DNA of 64,000 nucleotides from Fibrobacterota bacterium (GCA_023459055.1 JAEWVR010000009.1:124001-188000); one strand, 5' to 3'. Positions 25,957 to 35,702 are shown, counted from the stretch's first letter. Numbers and translations: made by a program. The notes: generated from the sequence alone by a model not told the origin.

Positions 25957-27348
25957 TTATTCATATACAGAAACGATATTATATGTTTTCATTTTCAGAT
26001 ATAGAGTTTTTGCATTGATTTCAAGAATTTTTGCAGCTTTACCCCTGTGTCCGTTTGTTAATTTCAATACATTAAGTATATGCTTACGTTCCATTTCTTT
26101 TAGCGACCATGATGATCCGGATTCAACCATCATTTCCGGTGGTGGTGGTAATTCTCCGATTTCCTCATCTGAGACACTATCAGTTTTCTTTTTGACACGA
26201 AGGAATGATAAATCATCTGCACTGACTATTTTTCCCTGTGCCAGAATGCATGTGCGTTCAATAACATTTTTTAATTCGCGCACATTTCCTTTCCAGTCAT
26301 ACGCTTTTAAAAGTTCCATTGCACTTTCGTCAAACTCTTTTTTAAACTCCTGAGCAGCAAGAAAGCTATTGACAAGAAGCGGAATATCATCAATTCTGTC
26401 CCGCAATGGGGGAATGTTTACACACAATACATTTAAACGGTAATAAAGATCTGCTCTGAATTTGTTCTCCTCAACAAGCTGTTCAAGCGGTTGATTAGTT
26501 GCACAGATGATACGCACGTTAAGCATTATATCTTTTGTACCGCCAACACGCCGTATTTCACCAGTTTCAAGAAAGCGAAGCAGCTTTGCCTGAAAATGCA
26601 TCGGGATTTCTCCAATTTCATCAAGAAACAGTGTACCACCATCAGCAATTTCTGCTAAACCACGTTTCTGTGTTTTCGCATCAGTAAATGCTCCTTTTTC
26701 ATATCCAAACAATTCACTCTCAAGGAGAGTTTCAGAAAAAGTTGCACAGTTAATTGCAATAAACGGTTTATCATGACGCGGGCTCATATCGTGAATTGAG
26801 CGTGCAACAAGTTCCTTTCCTGTACCGCTATCACCAAGTATCAACACTGTAGATTGTGTTGGAGCAATACGCTCAAGAATCGTCTGCAGAGCAATCATAA
26901 CTTTGCTTTTACCAACAAGTTTTCCTCCATGCCCCTTCTTAATAAGCTCATTGCGAAGAATTTTCAAATCAAGCTGTGAATGTTGATGCTCTATTGCCCT
27001 GTCAATCTGAATTATCAACTCATTGAGCGTGTACGGCTTTCGAATGTATTCAAATGCACCTAGTTTCATGCTCTCTATAGCACTTTCGAGAGTCACATTA
27101 CCAGTAAGAATTATAACTTCGGATGGTATACCTTCGGATTTGATTATACGAAGTACCTCAATACCGTCCATTCTTGGCATTACAATATCAAGTAGTACTA
27201 CATGAAAGAAATCTTCCCGCAGCCTTGCGAGTGCATTTTCTCCATCAGTTGCAGTTTCTACAACATATCCGGCACGTGATAATTCACTGCTTAATAATAG
27301 TCGAAGACTCGCTTCGTCATCAACAACAAGAATTTTACCTTTACTCAT
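25957..27348 (-). CDS. Sigma-54-dependent response regulator (NtrC family)
   Basis: A 463-residue activator: receiver (residues 1-120; phospho-acceptor Asp in VVLLDIVMPRMDG), AAA+ domain (about 140-380) with Walker A GDSGTGKE and Walker B GGTLFLDEIGE, and a Fis-type helix-turn-helix at the end (GHRGKAAKILEINAKTLYLKM). The sigma-54 contact loop reads GAFTDA rather than GAFTGA. It is the cognate regulator of the kinase gene 46 bases upstream and should activate sigma-54 promoters; none was found nearby by eye. Confidence 0.93.
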   Translation of the reverse strand: MSKGKILVVDDEASLRLLLSSELSRAGYVVETATDGENALARLREDFFHVVLLDIVMPRMDGIEVLRIIKSEGIPSEVIILTGNVTLESAIESMKLGAFEYIRKPYTLNELIIQIDRAIEHQHSQLDLKILRNELIKKGHGGKLVGKSKVMIALQTILERIAPTQSTVLILGDSGTGKELVARSIHDMSPRHDKPFIAINCATFSETLLESELFGYEKGAFTDAKTQKRGLAEIADGGTLFLDEIGEIPMHFQAKLLRFLETGEIRRVGGTKDIMLNVRIICATNQPLEQLVEENKFRADLYYRLNVLCVNIPPLRDRIDDIPLLVNSFLAAQEFKKEFDESAMELLKAYDWKGNVRELKNVIERTCILAQGKIVSADDLSFLRVKKKTDSVSDEEIGELPPPPEMMVESGSSWSLKEMERKHILNVLKLTNGHRGKAAKILEINAKTLYLKMKTYNIVSVYE

Positions 27349-27394
27349 ATTCTTTTATCCGGATATCTGTTTATAACCAGTTATAAAAACGATG

Positions 27395-28903
27395 TCAATA
27401 ATCTGCATACTTAACAAATTCAAGTACAACTGTAGTTCCATGCTCCCCATCACTACGAATATCAATATTACCGTTAAGATCTTCCATTATACGGTGACAA
27501 ATTGCGAGTCCCATTCCAGTGCCACGTCCAACTTCCTTAGTCGTAAAAAACGGATCAAAAACCTTGTTGATGATATCCGGGCGTATTCCGGGTCCGGTAT
27601 CTTCTACTTTTATGGCATAAAAACGGATTTCGTCTCTTGAATGTGTCTGTGCAATTTTTATTTTGCAATCTGTTTCGCAAAAGTCAATACAATTTGTAAG
27701 TATGTTAATAAATAGTTGTTCTATTTTTGCAGCATCGCCAGCAATAATTACTTCGCTTGATATATGCTTTTCCAGTACTACTGCTGCTTTAACGAATTTA
27801 TTGTGCATCAACTTGATAGAATTATCAATACACTCATTAAGGTTTACAGGACCAGCCAGACATTCACCACCCTCGCGTGCAAATCTTGATAAATTTTCGA
27901 CAATATCTCTGCATCTCAATGCTTCAGTATTGATAATATGAAGGTATTGTTTAAGCTCACTTGTTTCCATCTCTTCATTATTATCAAACCGATCCATTAT
28001 TGCACTCGAAAAACCAAGTATTGCAGTCAATGGATTATTCATTTCATGTGCAACACCAGACGCAAGAGTTCCTATTGATGCAAGACGTGCCGATTTGTAT
28101 AATTGACGTCTTGCTATTTTCTGTTCTTCCTGAATTTTCATCTGACGGGTAAGATCTTCCATGGCAATAACAATATTTAATCCGGTATCGTCATCCCCAA
28201 TGAACACCGCTGTCAAATTAACAAAAATTACTTCATCAGTTTCTTGTTTTTTAAGATGAAAAACACGTTGTTTTACAGTCCGGAATCTTTGTAATGTCCT
28301 GAAAAAATGCTCCAGTACCGCGAATTCATCATCTGCAAAAAGTTCGTAGATACTTTTCCCTATTATCTCACTTTTTGTGACATTGAATTTTTGACGATAG
28401 AAGCTGTTGCAGTCGGAAATTTTCATTTGTGAATCAAGTGAAATATACAAATGAGGAAAATTCTCATACAGTAATTCAAAACGCTGTTTGGAAACAGACA
28501 GGTCTTTATGTAAACGGCTGTTTCTTAGCAGAGATTTAATTCTTGCAATTAATTCACGACTTGAAAACGGTTTTGTGATATAGTCATCAGCATATGTCAA
28601 ACCTTCAATTTTATGATCATCACTATCAAGAGCACTTATCATGATTATGGGAAGAAAATCAGTTGAAATCTCCTTAATCTTCTCTGCAATTGTAAAACCG
28701 TTCATATCCGGCAAGAGGACATCAAGAAGCACAATGTCTATATGTTTATTTTCAACAATCCTGATTGCATCCTCACCGCTTGTAGCCATGATACAGTTAT
28801 ACCCATTGCATTCAAGCAGTGTTTGCATGCAATGAGTTACCTCCGTATCATCATCAACAAGAAGGATAGTAGGCATTCCGTTGGTTTTAGAAATTAAACT
28901 CAT
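27395..28903 (-). CDS. Receiver-PAS-histidine kinase hybrid
   Basis: A 502-residue cytosolic protein: receiver domain (residues 10-130, Asp in IVLLDVLLPDMNG), PAS domain (about 145-260), HisKA with the H box GVAHEMNNPLTAILG, and an HATPase domain (DTGPGIRPD, GRGTGMGLAICHRIME). With no membrane segment it probably relays a signal from another receiver partner. Its start overlaps the 3' end of rdgB by 17 bases and is supported by AGGA. Together with the next gene it is a kinase-regulator pair for sigma-54 transcription. Confidence 0.93.
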   Translation of the reverse strand: MSLISKTNGMPTILLVDDDTEVTHCMQTLLECNGYNCIMATSGEDAIRIVENKHIDIVLLDVLLPDMNGFTIAEKIKEISTDFLPIIMISALDSDDHKIEGLTYADDYITKPFSSRELIARIKSLLRNSRLHKDLSVSKQRFELLYENFPHLYISLDSQMKISDCNSFYRQKFNVTKSEIIGKSIYELFADDEFAVLEHFFRTLQRFRTVKQRVFHLKKQETDEVIFVNLTAVFIGDDDTGLNIVIAMEDLTRQMKIQEEQKIARRQLYKSARLASIGTLASGVAHEMNNPLTAILGFSSAIMDRFDNNEEMETSELKQYLHIINTEALRCRDIVENLSRFAREGGECLAGPVNLNECIDNSIKLMHNKFVKAAVVLEKHISSEVIIAGDAAKIEQLFINILTNCIDFCETDCKIKIAQTHSRDEIRFYAIKVEDTGPGIRPDIINKVFDPFFTTKEVGRGTGMGLAICHRIMEDLNGNIDIRSDGEHGTTVVLEFVKYADY

Positions 28904-29486
28904 GTAATTTCCTGTATAAATGAGTCAACGCTTTTCCCCTGTGACTTATCTGGTTTTTCTTTTCTGATGACAACTCAGCAAATGTCAACGTTTCATGTAT
29001 TGGTATAAATAACGGATCATACCCGAATCCCATTCTACCCTTCTGTTCGAAACCAATATACCCGTCACAAGTTCCTTCTGATGTAATATAATTCGAGATT
29101 CCGGTTTTAAGGACCATGACACATCGAAAACGGGCAGTTCTCAAGTTGTGAGGAATTCCGTTTAATTTTTTAAGTAACAATAAATTATTAGCTTCAGTAT
29201 CACCCTGCACACCTGCATATCTTGCACTATAAACGCCAGGTTCACCATTCAGGGAATCAACCTCAAGACCACTGTCATCAGCTAATGCCCACAAACCGCT
29301 TCTATTGAAAACATAATCTGCTTTGATAAGTGCATTATCAAAGAAAGTCTTACCTTTTTCCTCAATGTCAGGCACCGGATTCCACAAATCGGACATAGGA
29401 ATAATCTCTAAAGGGAGCTCCTTAAGAATTTCCCTGATTTCAGAAATTTTTCCTTTATTTCCTGATGCGACTACTATTTTTCTCAT
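28887..29486 (-). CDS. rdgB: XTP/dITP diphosphatase
   Basis: A 199-residue Ham1/RdgB house-cleaning pyrophosphatase that hydrolyses non-canonical purine triphosphates (dITP, XTP) to protect DNA. It shows the VASGNKGK start, the ADDSGLEVDSL metal and base motif, the GVYSARYAG loop, FGYDPLF and a C-terminal SHRGKAL. Length is normal for the family. It sits 23 bases after leuS and overlaps the kinase gene. Confidence 0.95.
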   Translation of the reverse strand: MRKIVVASGNKGKISEIREILKELPLEIIPMSDLWNPVPDIEEKGKTFFDNALIKADYVFNRSGLWALADDSGLEVDSLNGEPGVYSARYAGVQGDTEANNLLLLKKLNGIPHNLRTARFRCVMVLKTGISNYITSEGTCDGYIGFEQKGRMGFGYDPLFIPIHETLTFAELSSEKKNQISHRGKALTHLYRKLHEFNF

Positions 29487-29509
29487 ATAGTTTGTTTACT
29501 TCTCACAGC

Positions 29510-32029
29510 TTATACTACAACAATATTAACAAGTTTACCAGGAATGACAATTACTTTTTTGATTGTACCCAGTTCGGTATATTGCTTTACCTTTTCGATA
29601 CCGAGCGCTGTTTCTTTCAATTGTTCCTGAGATGCATCTCTTGCAATAGTAAACTCACCACGCAGTTTACCGTTTACCTGAACAACAATTGTCACCACCT
29701 GGTCAATTGTCAATGCATCATCCCATACAGGCCAGGGAGCGTCAACAAGAAATCCATCACCATCAAGTTTTTCCCAGAGCTCATCACCAATATGCGGTGC
29801 ATACGGACCGATCAATTTGACAAGTGTAATGAGATCTTCTTTTGATGCTCCATTATTTCCAAGTTCATTAATATATTCCATCATCGCAGCAATAGCGGTG
29901 TTGAATTTCATGTTTTCAATATCGTTTGTCACTTTTTTAATTGTCTTATGACGAAGTTTAATATTGACAGAATCTGCAGGAGCCTTTGATGCATCAAATT
30001 CATCAACCAGCCTGTAAACACGCTTTAAAAATCTGCTGCATCCCTCAATAGCGCGCGGATCCCATGGTTTTGGTAATTCGAATTCACCCATGAACATTTC
30101 ATACAAACGAAGCACATCAGCACCATATTTCGCAACAACTTCATCGGGATTAACACCGTTCAACATGGACTTTGCCATTTTTTGAACTTCAACTTTCAAT
30201 TTTTCTCCGTTTGATTTCAGATATACATCATGTTCCCTGAACTCAACTTCGTCAATTGAGTGATACTTTCCAGCTGCGTCCTGATAACTTGCGGCAAGTA
30301 CCGTACCCTGGTGACGCAATTTTTTAAATGGCTCTTTTGTTGAAACATACCCGAGATCATAAAGCACCTTATGCCAGAAACGACTATAAAGCAGATGTAA
30401 CACGGCATGCTCTGCCCCACCAACATAAAGATCAACATTCATCCATTGTTTTTCAGCCGTTTTTGACCATGGCTCGTTTTCATTTTGAGAATCGATGTAA
30501 CGGAGATAATACCAGCAGGATCCAGCCCACTGAGGCATTGTATTTGTTTCACGTTTCGCATTTCCACCACACTGAGGACATGTTGTTGTAAGCCATTCAT
30601 TGATGGTTGCAAGCGGAGACTCACCGGTACCTGATGGTTCATACTTTTCTACATCGGGAAGCATTACCGGAAGATCTTTTTCAGGAACCGGGACAATACC
30701 ACACTTATCACAATGAATAATCGGTATTGGTTCACCCCAATATCGTTGACGTGAAAAGATCCAATCTCGCAAGCGGTAACTAACAGAACCCTTACCAAGA
30801 CCTTTTTCTTCAAGCTGTTTTGTAATTTTTTTCTTTGCATCAGCGGTAGGTAGATTGTCAAGATCACCTGAATTTACGGCTATACCTTCTTCTACGAATG
30901 CAGCAGAAAGGTCAACAGATGATCCATCAATAGGCTTTACAACCTGAATAATAGGGATACCGAATTTTGTCGCAAATTCAAAATCACGTTCATCATGAGC
31001 CGGAACCGCCATAATTGCACCTGTTCCGTATGTTGACAATACATAATCAGCAATCCATACTGGTATTTTTTTACCGTTTACCGGATTAACTGCATACCCA
31101 CCAGTAAAAGCGCCTGTTTTTTCTTTTGCTAATTCGGTTCTCTCAAGATCACTCTTTTTGCGGGCCGCAATTTGATATGCTTCGACAGTGTTTTTGCACT
31201 CATCAGTTGTGATTTTGTTTACAAGAACATGCTCTGGTGATAACACCATATATGTCGCACCGTAAAGTGTGTCAGGACGGGTTGTAAATACTTTTATTTT
31301 TTCTCCCTTTGCATTACCATCGGCAACTTCAAAAATTACTTCCGCACCCTCTGATCTTCCAATCCAGTTTTTCTGCATAAGTAATGTAGATTCCGGCCAG
31401 TCAACCTCTTTAAGATCTTCAAGAAGTCTGTCTGCATACGCGGTAATTTTTAGAATCCACTGCCGTAAATCTTTACGCTCAACCTGTGTTCCACAACGAT
31501 CACACTTACCCTGTGCCACCTCTTCATTTGCAAGACCGGTTTTGCATGATGGACACCAGTTTATCGGCATTACACCCTGATAAGCAAGTCCCTTTTTATA
31601 GAGCTGTAAAAAAATCCACTGTGTCCATTTATAGTATTGTGGATCCGTTGTATTGACTTCACGATCCCAGTCGTATGCAAATCCTACAGCATTTATCTGC
31701 CGTTTGAAATTTGAAACTGCTTTCTCAGTTGTCACACTGGGATGAATACCTGTTTTAATTGCAAAGTTTTCTGCAGGCAAGCCAAATGCATCCCAACCCA
31801 TCGGATGAAGCACATTCCATCCCTGAGAACGTTTAAAACGGGTTATAATATCAGTTGCAGTATACCCTTCGCAATGTCCTACATGTAAACCAGATCCGGA
31901 AGGATACGGGAACATATCAAGTGCATAAAATTTAGGTTTATCGGGATTGTATGTCGTTTTATACAACTTTGCATCAGCCCATTTTTTCTGCCATTTTGGT
32001 TCTATTTCGTTCGGACTATAAATACTCAC
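29510..32029 (-). CDS. leuS: Leucyl-tRNA synthetase
   Basis: An 839-residue class I synthetase. The HIGH motif appears as HVGH in MFPYPSGSGLHVGHCEGY; zinc-ribbon CxxC pairs (CPSCKTGLAN, CDRCG) follow; the editing domain has TRPDTLYGATYMVLSPEH; the KMSKS loop reads KMAKS; the anticodon-binding domain closes the protein with the C-terminal VNGKLRGEF region. The start codon is GTG at 32029 with GGAG about 8 bases upstream. It charges tRNA-Leu in the cytosol. A minor KMSKS variant (S to A) is present; many functional enzymes tolerate this. Confidence 0.97.
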   Translation of the reverse strand: MSIYSPNEIEPKWQKKWADAKLYKTTYNPDKPKFYALDMFPYPSGSGLHVGHCEGYTATDIITRFKRSQGWNVLHPMGWDAFGLPAENFAIKTGIHPSVTTEKAVSNFKRQINAVGFAYDWDREVNTTDPQYYKWTQWIFLQLYKKGLAYQGVMPINWCPSCKTGLANEEVAQGKCDRCGTQVERKDLRQWILKITAYADRLLEDLKEVDWPESTLLMQKNWIGRSEGAEVIFEVADGNAKGEKIKVFTTRPDTLYGATYMVLSPEHVLVNKITTDECKNTVEAYQIAARKKSDLERTELAKEKTGAFTGGYAVNPVNGKKIPVWIADYVLSTYGTGAIMAVPAHDERDFEFATKFGIPIIQVVKPIDGSSVDLSAAFVEEGIAVNSGDLDNLPTADAKKKITKQLEEKGLGKGSVSYRLRDWIFSRQRYWGEPIPIIHCDKCGIVPVPEKDLPVMLPDVEKYEPSGTGESPLATINEWLTTTCPQCGGNAKRETNTMPQWAGSCWYYLRYIDSQNENEPWSKTAEKQWMNVDLYVGGAEHAVLHLLYSRFWHKVLYDLGYVSTKEPFKKLRHQGTVLAASYQDAAGKYHSIDEVEFREHDVYLKSNGEKLKVEVQKMAKSMLNGVNPDEVVAKYGADVLRLYEMFMGEFELPKPWDPRAIEGCSRFLKRVYRLVDEFDASKAPADSVNIKLRHKTIKKVTNDIENMKFNTAIAAMMEYINELGNNGASKEDLITLVKLIGPYAPHIGDELWEKLDGDGFLVDAPWPVWDDALTIDQVVTIVVQVNGKLRGEFTIARDASQEQLKETALGIEKVKQYTELGTIKKVIVIPGKLVNIVVV

Positions 32030-32098
32030 CTCAATACTCCTATTCTATCGTTACTATATTTTTTCTCTGATTAATGGTATCGACTTTGAAGATCCTGA

Positions 32099-33037
32099 TC
32101 AATCAAAATTGTTTTTGAAATACTCAATAGTCTTCTTTAAGCCATCCTCAAGCGCAACGGTTGGTCTCCATCCAAGCATCTCATTTGCAAGAGATATATC
32201 AGGCCGTCGTTGTTTTGGATCATCTGATGGTAACGGGTTAAAAATCAGTTTTGATTTACTATCTGTCAGTAAAATTATCTTTTCAGCAAGTTCCCTAATT
32301 GTAAACTCGCCAGGATTACCGATATTAACCGGTCCAAGGAAATTGTCCTTGTTCATAAGGCGTATCATTCCTTCAATATTATCATCTACATAACAAAATG
32401 AACGTGTCTGTGAACCATCACCATAAATAGTGATATCAACACCTTTTAATGCCTGTACGATAAAATTTGACACAACGCGACCATCATTGGGATGCATGCG
32501 TGGACCGTATGTATTAAAAATTCTCATCACTCTTATATCAACTTTATTCATACGATGATAATCAAAAAAGAGAGTTTCTGCAACACGTTTACCCTCATCG
32601 TAACATGAACGTATGCCAATCGGGTTTACATTTCCCCAATATGATTCCTGTTGTGGATGTACATGAGGATCACCATATATTTCTGAAGTTGATGCCTGCA
32701 AGACACGTGCCTTGACACGTTTAGCAAGTCCAAGCACATTAATAGCACCCATTACACTGGTTTTAATTGTCTTAACAGCATTATACTGATAATGCACCGG
32801 AGATGCAGGACATGCCAGGTTGTATATCTGATCAACCTCAAGAAAAACAGGTATAGTGATATCATGACGCAACAATTCGAAGTTGTGACAATCCATGAGA
32901 TGTTCAATATTTTTCTTTCTTCCTGTAAAGTAATTATCAAGACATATGACATCATTTCCTTCCTTTACAAGACGATCACAGAGATGAGAACCAAGAAAAC
33001 CGGCACCACCTGTTACAAGAATTCGTTTACATCCCAT
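32099..33037 (-). CDS. UDP-glucuronate decarboxylase (UDP-xylose synthase)
   Basis: A 312-residue extended SDR. The cofactor loop is VTGGAGFLGSHL, followed by LDNYFTGRKKNIEH, a typical UXS start. The catalytic YxxxK is in SCYDEGKR, preceded by QASTSEIYGDP, and RIFNTYGPRM and GDGSQTRSFCYV are UXS/dTDP-glucose-dehydratase family hallmarks. It converts UDP-glucuronate to UDP-xylose for envelope or capsule glycans. AGGAG precedes ATG 33037 and the gene follows pfkB-like after 18 bases. Confidence 0.93.
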   Translation of the reverse strand: MGCKRILVTGGAGFLGSHLCDRLVKEGNDVICLDNYFTGRKKNIEHLMDCHNFELLRHDITIPVFLEVDQIYNLACPASPVHYQYNAVKTIKTSVMGAINVLGLAKRVKARVLQASTSEIYGDPHVHPQQESYWGNVNPIGIRSCYDEGKRVAETLFFDYHRMNKVDIRVMRIFNTYGPRMHPNDGRVVSNFIVQALKGVDITIYGDGSQTRSFCYVDDNIEGMIRLMNKDNFLGPVNIGNPGEFTIRELAEKIILLTDSKSKLIFNPLPSDDPKQRRPDISLANEMLGWRPTVALEDGLKKTIEYFKNNFD

Positions 33038-33055
33038 TTATTTCTCCTGTATAAA

Positions 33056-33985
33056 TTAAACTGCTGTTATTTCCACATCTTCCATAAGCTGCCAGACCTC
33101 GTTACTATCAATGACACCGGGACCTTTATGAAGCGCCTTGGATGTACCGCATGCAACTGCGAGCCTGCACATCTCTGAAAATGAAAACTGACGTTGCATT
33201 GCAACAAGTAAGCCTGCCACAAGTGCATCACCACACCCAACAGTATCTTTTGCATTAACGCGAGGTGCATTACACAAAAGGCAATCATTTCCATGGACTG
33301 CAATCATTCCATCTTCACCAAGCGATATAAATGTATATTCTATGCCCATATCAAGAAATCGTTTTGCTTTTAACGCAATATGATGCACACCTCGAATCTG
33401 TTCCGCAAAGTATTCTTCAAGTTCATCAAGATTCGGTTTTATCATATGAGGTTTTGCGCGTATTCCCATTTGCAATGCATCATTCCTTGAATCAAGCATT
33501 ACCTGACATCCGGCTTCTTTACAGTATCGGATCAATGAACCATACGTATCATTTGTAAAACCCTGAGGTAAACTGCCACTCATACAGTAAATGTCACCCT
33601 GCTGTAATCCTTTTTTAAAATGACGCTCAAATTCGTATTGAATGCTCTCAGTTAAACAGCTGCCAGTGCTGTTAATGTGTGTTACTGCTCCATTTGAGCT
33701 TTCAATAATTGTTGTATTGATCCTGAGTGATCCGTCAACCGGCATCAAGTCAGCCTCTATTGCAAGATGATCCACGAATGATGTAACCTGTTCAAAGTTA
33801 CTGACAGGTACAAGTCCACGAATACAAACTTTTTCACCAAGTGATGAAACCACTCGGGCAACATTTAATCCCTTACCTGCAGGTACAGTCATCGACTTTG
33901 TGTCCACATATGTCGACCCTGAACGGAACTGATCAAGTGTATACAAACAGTCTATTGATGGATTAAGTAAAGTACAGTAAATCAA
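33056..33985 (-). CDS. PfkB-family hexose kinase (1-phosphofructokinase-like)
   Basis: A 309-residue ribokinase-fold enzyme close to 1-phosphofructokinase and tagatose-6-phosphate kinase: it starts LLNPSIDCLYTLD, has PAGKGLNVARVVSSLG near residue 38, GSLPQGF in the middle and the ATP/catalytic motif KDTVGCGDALVAG near the end. Phosphorylation of a sugar phosphate is expected; the exact sugar is open. The start codon is TTG at 33985, with a weak ribosome site. First gene of the minus-strand run to 25957. Confidence 0.88.
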   Translation of the reverse strand: MIYCTLLNPSIDCLYTLDQFRSGSTYVDTKSMTVPAGKGLNVARVVSSLGEKVCIRGLVPVSNFEQVTSFVDHLAIEADLMPVDGSLRINTTIIESSNGAVTHINSTGSCLTESIQYEFERHFKKGLQQGDIYCMSGSLPQGFTNDTYGSLIRYCKEAGCQVMLDSRNDALQMGIRAKPHMIKPNLDELEEYFAEQIRGVHHIALKAKRFLDMGIEYTFISLGEDGMIAVHGNDCLLCNAPRVNAKDTVGCGDALVAGLLVAMQRQFSFSEMCRLAVACGTSKALHKGPGVIDSNEVWQLMEDVEITAV

Positions 33986-34103
33986 TTACAGTATCAACCT
34001 TGAAAAAATTAAACTGCCATTCAGGCATTTATTCCCGAAACATGGCTAAACTACTTAAAATAAGTTTTTTACAGATGAAGCTCCAAAGGAATTCAGGAGA
34101 ATT

Positions 34104-34196
34104 ATGGACCATGCAATGTTGAATTGTGCCGGGAAATTGTTATTTCGTGCGCTTTCACTGGCTTTGATTGGAGTAAAAACTATTGGTTATCAGTAA
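34104..34196 (+). CDS. Possible 30-residue small protein
   Basis: ATG 34104 follows CAGGAGA by 4 bases, an excellent ribosome site, and opens 30 codons ending in TAA 34194-34196. The product starts with MDHAMLNCAGKLLFRA and continues with a hydrophobic stretch LSLALIGV, so it could insert in a membrane or be a leader peptide. A terminator hairpin follows at 34246. There is no homology I can recall; expression is unproven. Confidence 0.35.
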   Translation: MDHAMLNCAGKLLFRALSLALIGVKTIGYQ

Positions 34197-34245
34197 ATTT
34201 CTATATTAATTAAGAGAAAGCAGATCCAGTTTTAAATTAAAGGCA

Positions 34246-34280
34246 AAAAAGCCGATCGACATATAGCCAACCGGCTTTTT
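34246..34280. terminator. Bidirectional terminator
   Basis: AAAAAGCCG (34246-34254) and CGGCTTTTT (34272-34280) form a 9-bp stem, with A and T runs on the two sides, so it would work on both strands. It lies 34 bases after the anti-sigma stop on the minus strand. Confidence 0.8.
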
Positions 34281-34314
34281 ACAAACATTCGAACAAGAAA
34301 ACAAATTTAAGGAG

Positions 34315-34830
34315 TTATTTCAAATCAACAGGATAAACACCGTTTGTTTCGAGATTGCCCCGGTTCTTTGAAAAATACACTGCCGAATCTTTAAGGCTGT
34401 CTTTCAAAGCCGAAGCGGAGTCTTTCTGTGCAAGAGTTTTTACTTCTGAAACCGGTTGTGCTTTCTGAGCAAACTCCTGGTTTTTGGCAGTCTGAATATT
34501 TAGGACAAAGTAGCCTACAACAGCCAGACCAAGAAGGAAAAAACTCAAAGAGTATACGGTTTTCTTGACAAACCCTGAAAAGATTCCTGCACTTGTATAC
34601 TGTTTTTTAGCAGTAAACAATCGTTTTAATTCAGTATCCACTTTCTCTGAAGGAGTTTCTGATAGAATATCGGTTGTAAAGAATGAACTCTTCTCAGACA
34701 AATACAAATCAAATTCACCTTTACATTCCGCACACTGACCGAGGTGCTCCTCGTACAACTTAGTATCCTGTTCACTGAGTTCTGATGAACAGTACAGTAA
34801 ACCGGCTTCTTCCCATTTATTGCACGCCAT
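34315..34830 (-). CDS. Zinc-finger anti-sigma factor
   Basis: A 171-residue single-pass membrane protein. The N-terminal cytosolic part has the ZAS-type motif H-x3-C-x2-C in YEEHLGQCAECKGEF, expected to bind zinc and the sigma factor. A membrane segment (LSFFLLGLAVVGYFVLNI) lies near residues 90-108, and a periplasmic tail of about 60 residues would sense the envelope. Its ATG overlaps the end of the upstream ECF sigma gene by 14 bases. Release of the sigma factor under stress is the family mechanism. Confidence 0.85.
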   Translation of the reverse strand: MACNKWEEAGLLYCSSELSEQDTKLYEEHLGQCAECKGEFDLYLSEKSSFFTTDILSETPSEKVDTELKRLFTAKKQYTSAGIFSGFVKKTVYSLSFFLLGLAVVGYFVLNIQTAKNQEFAQKAQPVSEVKTLAQKDSASALKDSLKDSAVYFSKNRGNLETNGVYPVDLK

Positions 34831-35389
34831 CGATCCCCCTTTTTTTGAGTTCTTTTCGAATGTTTTTCAGTGCGAGGCGCATCCTGCCCAGCGCTGTGTT
34901 AATAGGGCAATTCATTATCTCTGCGATTTCTTTAAATGGTACACCACCAAGTTCCCTTAACAAGAAAACCTCCTTTTGTTGGGGATCCAGTTCCTCGACC
35001 GCAGCATTAATAATCTTTCGTAAATTTTCGTCAGAAAGCTGCTGATCTGGTGCCTCTATTCTACTCCCAATTGCCCCTTCTGCATCCTGCTTGTGATCAG
35101 TTTCCACCTTCGCATGCCTGAAGTAATCAATTGTTCGTTTGTGAGCTATTCCAAAGAGCCAACTCAACAGGTTCCTTGTTCTATCAAACTGATCTGCATT
35201 ACGTAAAGCTGCCAGGAAAGTCTCCTGGAGCAGATCTTCTGCGACTTCCCTATCATTGGTCATACGGACAAGGAATCCGAAGACCCGGTTCTTATATTTG
35301 TCATAGAGCCCTGAAAAACCTCTGGGATCTCCTTTGAACCACAGATCAAATAACTCTCTGTCGTCTTCACCTGTTTGTTGTTCTTGCAT
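34817..35389 (-). CDS. ECF RNA polymerase sigma factor (RpoE-like)
   Basis: A 190-residue sigma-70 family ECF factor. Region 2 contains FGFLVRMTNDREVAEDLLQETFLAAL and WLFGIAHKRTIDYFR, for minus-10 recognition; region 4 contains LDPQQKEVFLLRELGGVPFKEIAEIM and the helix NTALGRMRLALKNIRK. It is held inactive by the anti-sigma encoded in the next, overlapping gene. In some T9SS bacteria an ECF factor (SigP) works with PorX, which is present here at 43.9-45.5 kb; a link is only an idea. Confidence 0.93.
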   Translation of the reverse strand: MQEQQTGEDDRELFDLWFKGDPRGFSGLYDKYKNRVFGFLVRMTNDREVAEDLLQETFLAALRNADQFDRTRNLLSWLFGIAHKRTIDYFRHAKVETDHKQDAEGAIGSRIEAPDQQLSDENLRKIINAAVEELDPQQKEVFLLRELGGVPFKEIAEIMNCPINTALGRMRLALKNIRKELKKRGIDGVQ

Positions 35390-35702
35390 ATTACTACGTC
35401 TTTTCCGATTAAATTATTGTTTATTTTTAATTTTTATCTGTTTTTTTTTGAAATATACTCTGAATCAATATATATAGTAATATAAAATATCTCCACAGCA
35501 GGTACAATTCCCAGAGAGTACGTCGAGGACATTAAAAAAGTGCCAACTAATAGAGTTTTTAGTTGATAGAAGAACCCAGTAAACGCCTACTTTACAAAAC
35601 AGCGATAAACAGAACACATATTTTTAACATACACAGTGAAACACATTTATAACAAAAATGTATTTCACTGCCCCATCAAAAACATTTGCAGATAATCATC
35701 CA
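35390..35702. other. Intergenic region between sigma operon and TPR gene
   Basis: 313 AT-rich bases upstream of the ECF sigma gene on the minus strand. It should hold its promoter, possibly self-recognised, and the terminator-like hairpin of the TPR gene at 35634-35670. Confidence 0.4.
35634..35670. terminator. Long hairpin downstream of the TPR gene
   Basis: CAGTGAAACACATTT (35634-35648) pairs with AAATGTATTTCACTG (35656-35670) with one mismatch, a 15-bp arm and a 7-base loop. It lies 33 bases after the TPR stop on the minus strand. The T run is poor. Confidence 0.5.

Larger units (their letters stand above)
33986..34314. other. Intergenic region with a small ORF and a terminator
   Basis: Between the pfkB-like start and the anti-sigma stop. 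It holds a possible 30-codon gene on the plus strand (34104-34196) and a bidirectional terminator (34246-34280), both listed separately. Confidence 0.5.

Noticed and set aside
29510..32029. T-box or leader control before leuS and serS
   Set aside because: Gaps before the genes are short and no tRNA-like or antiterminator pattern could be seen.
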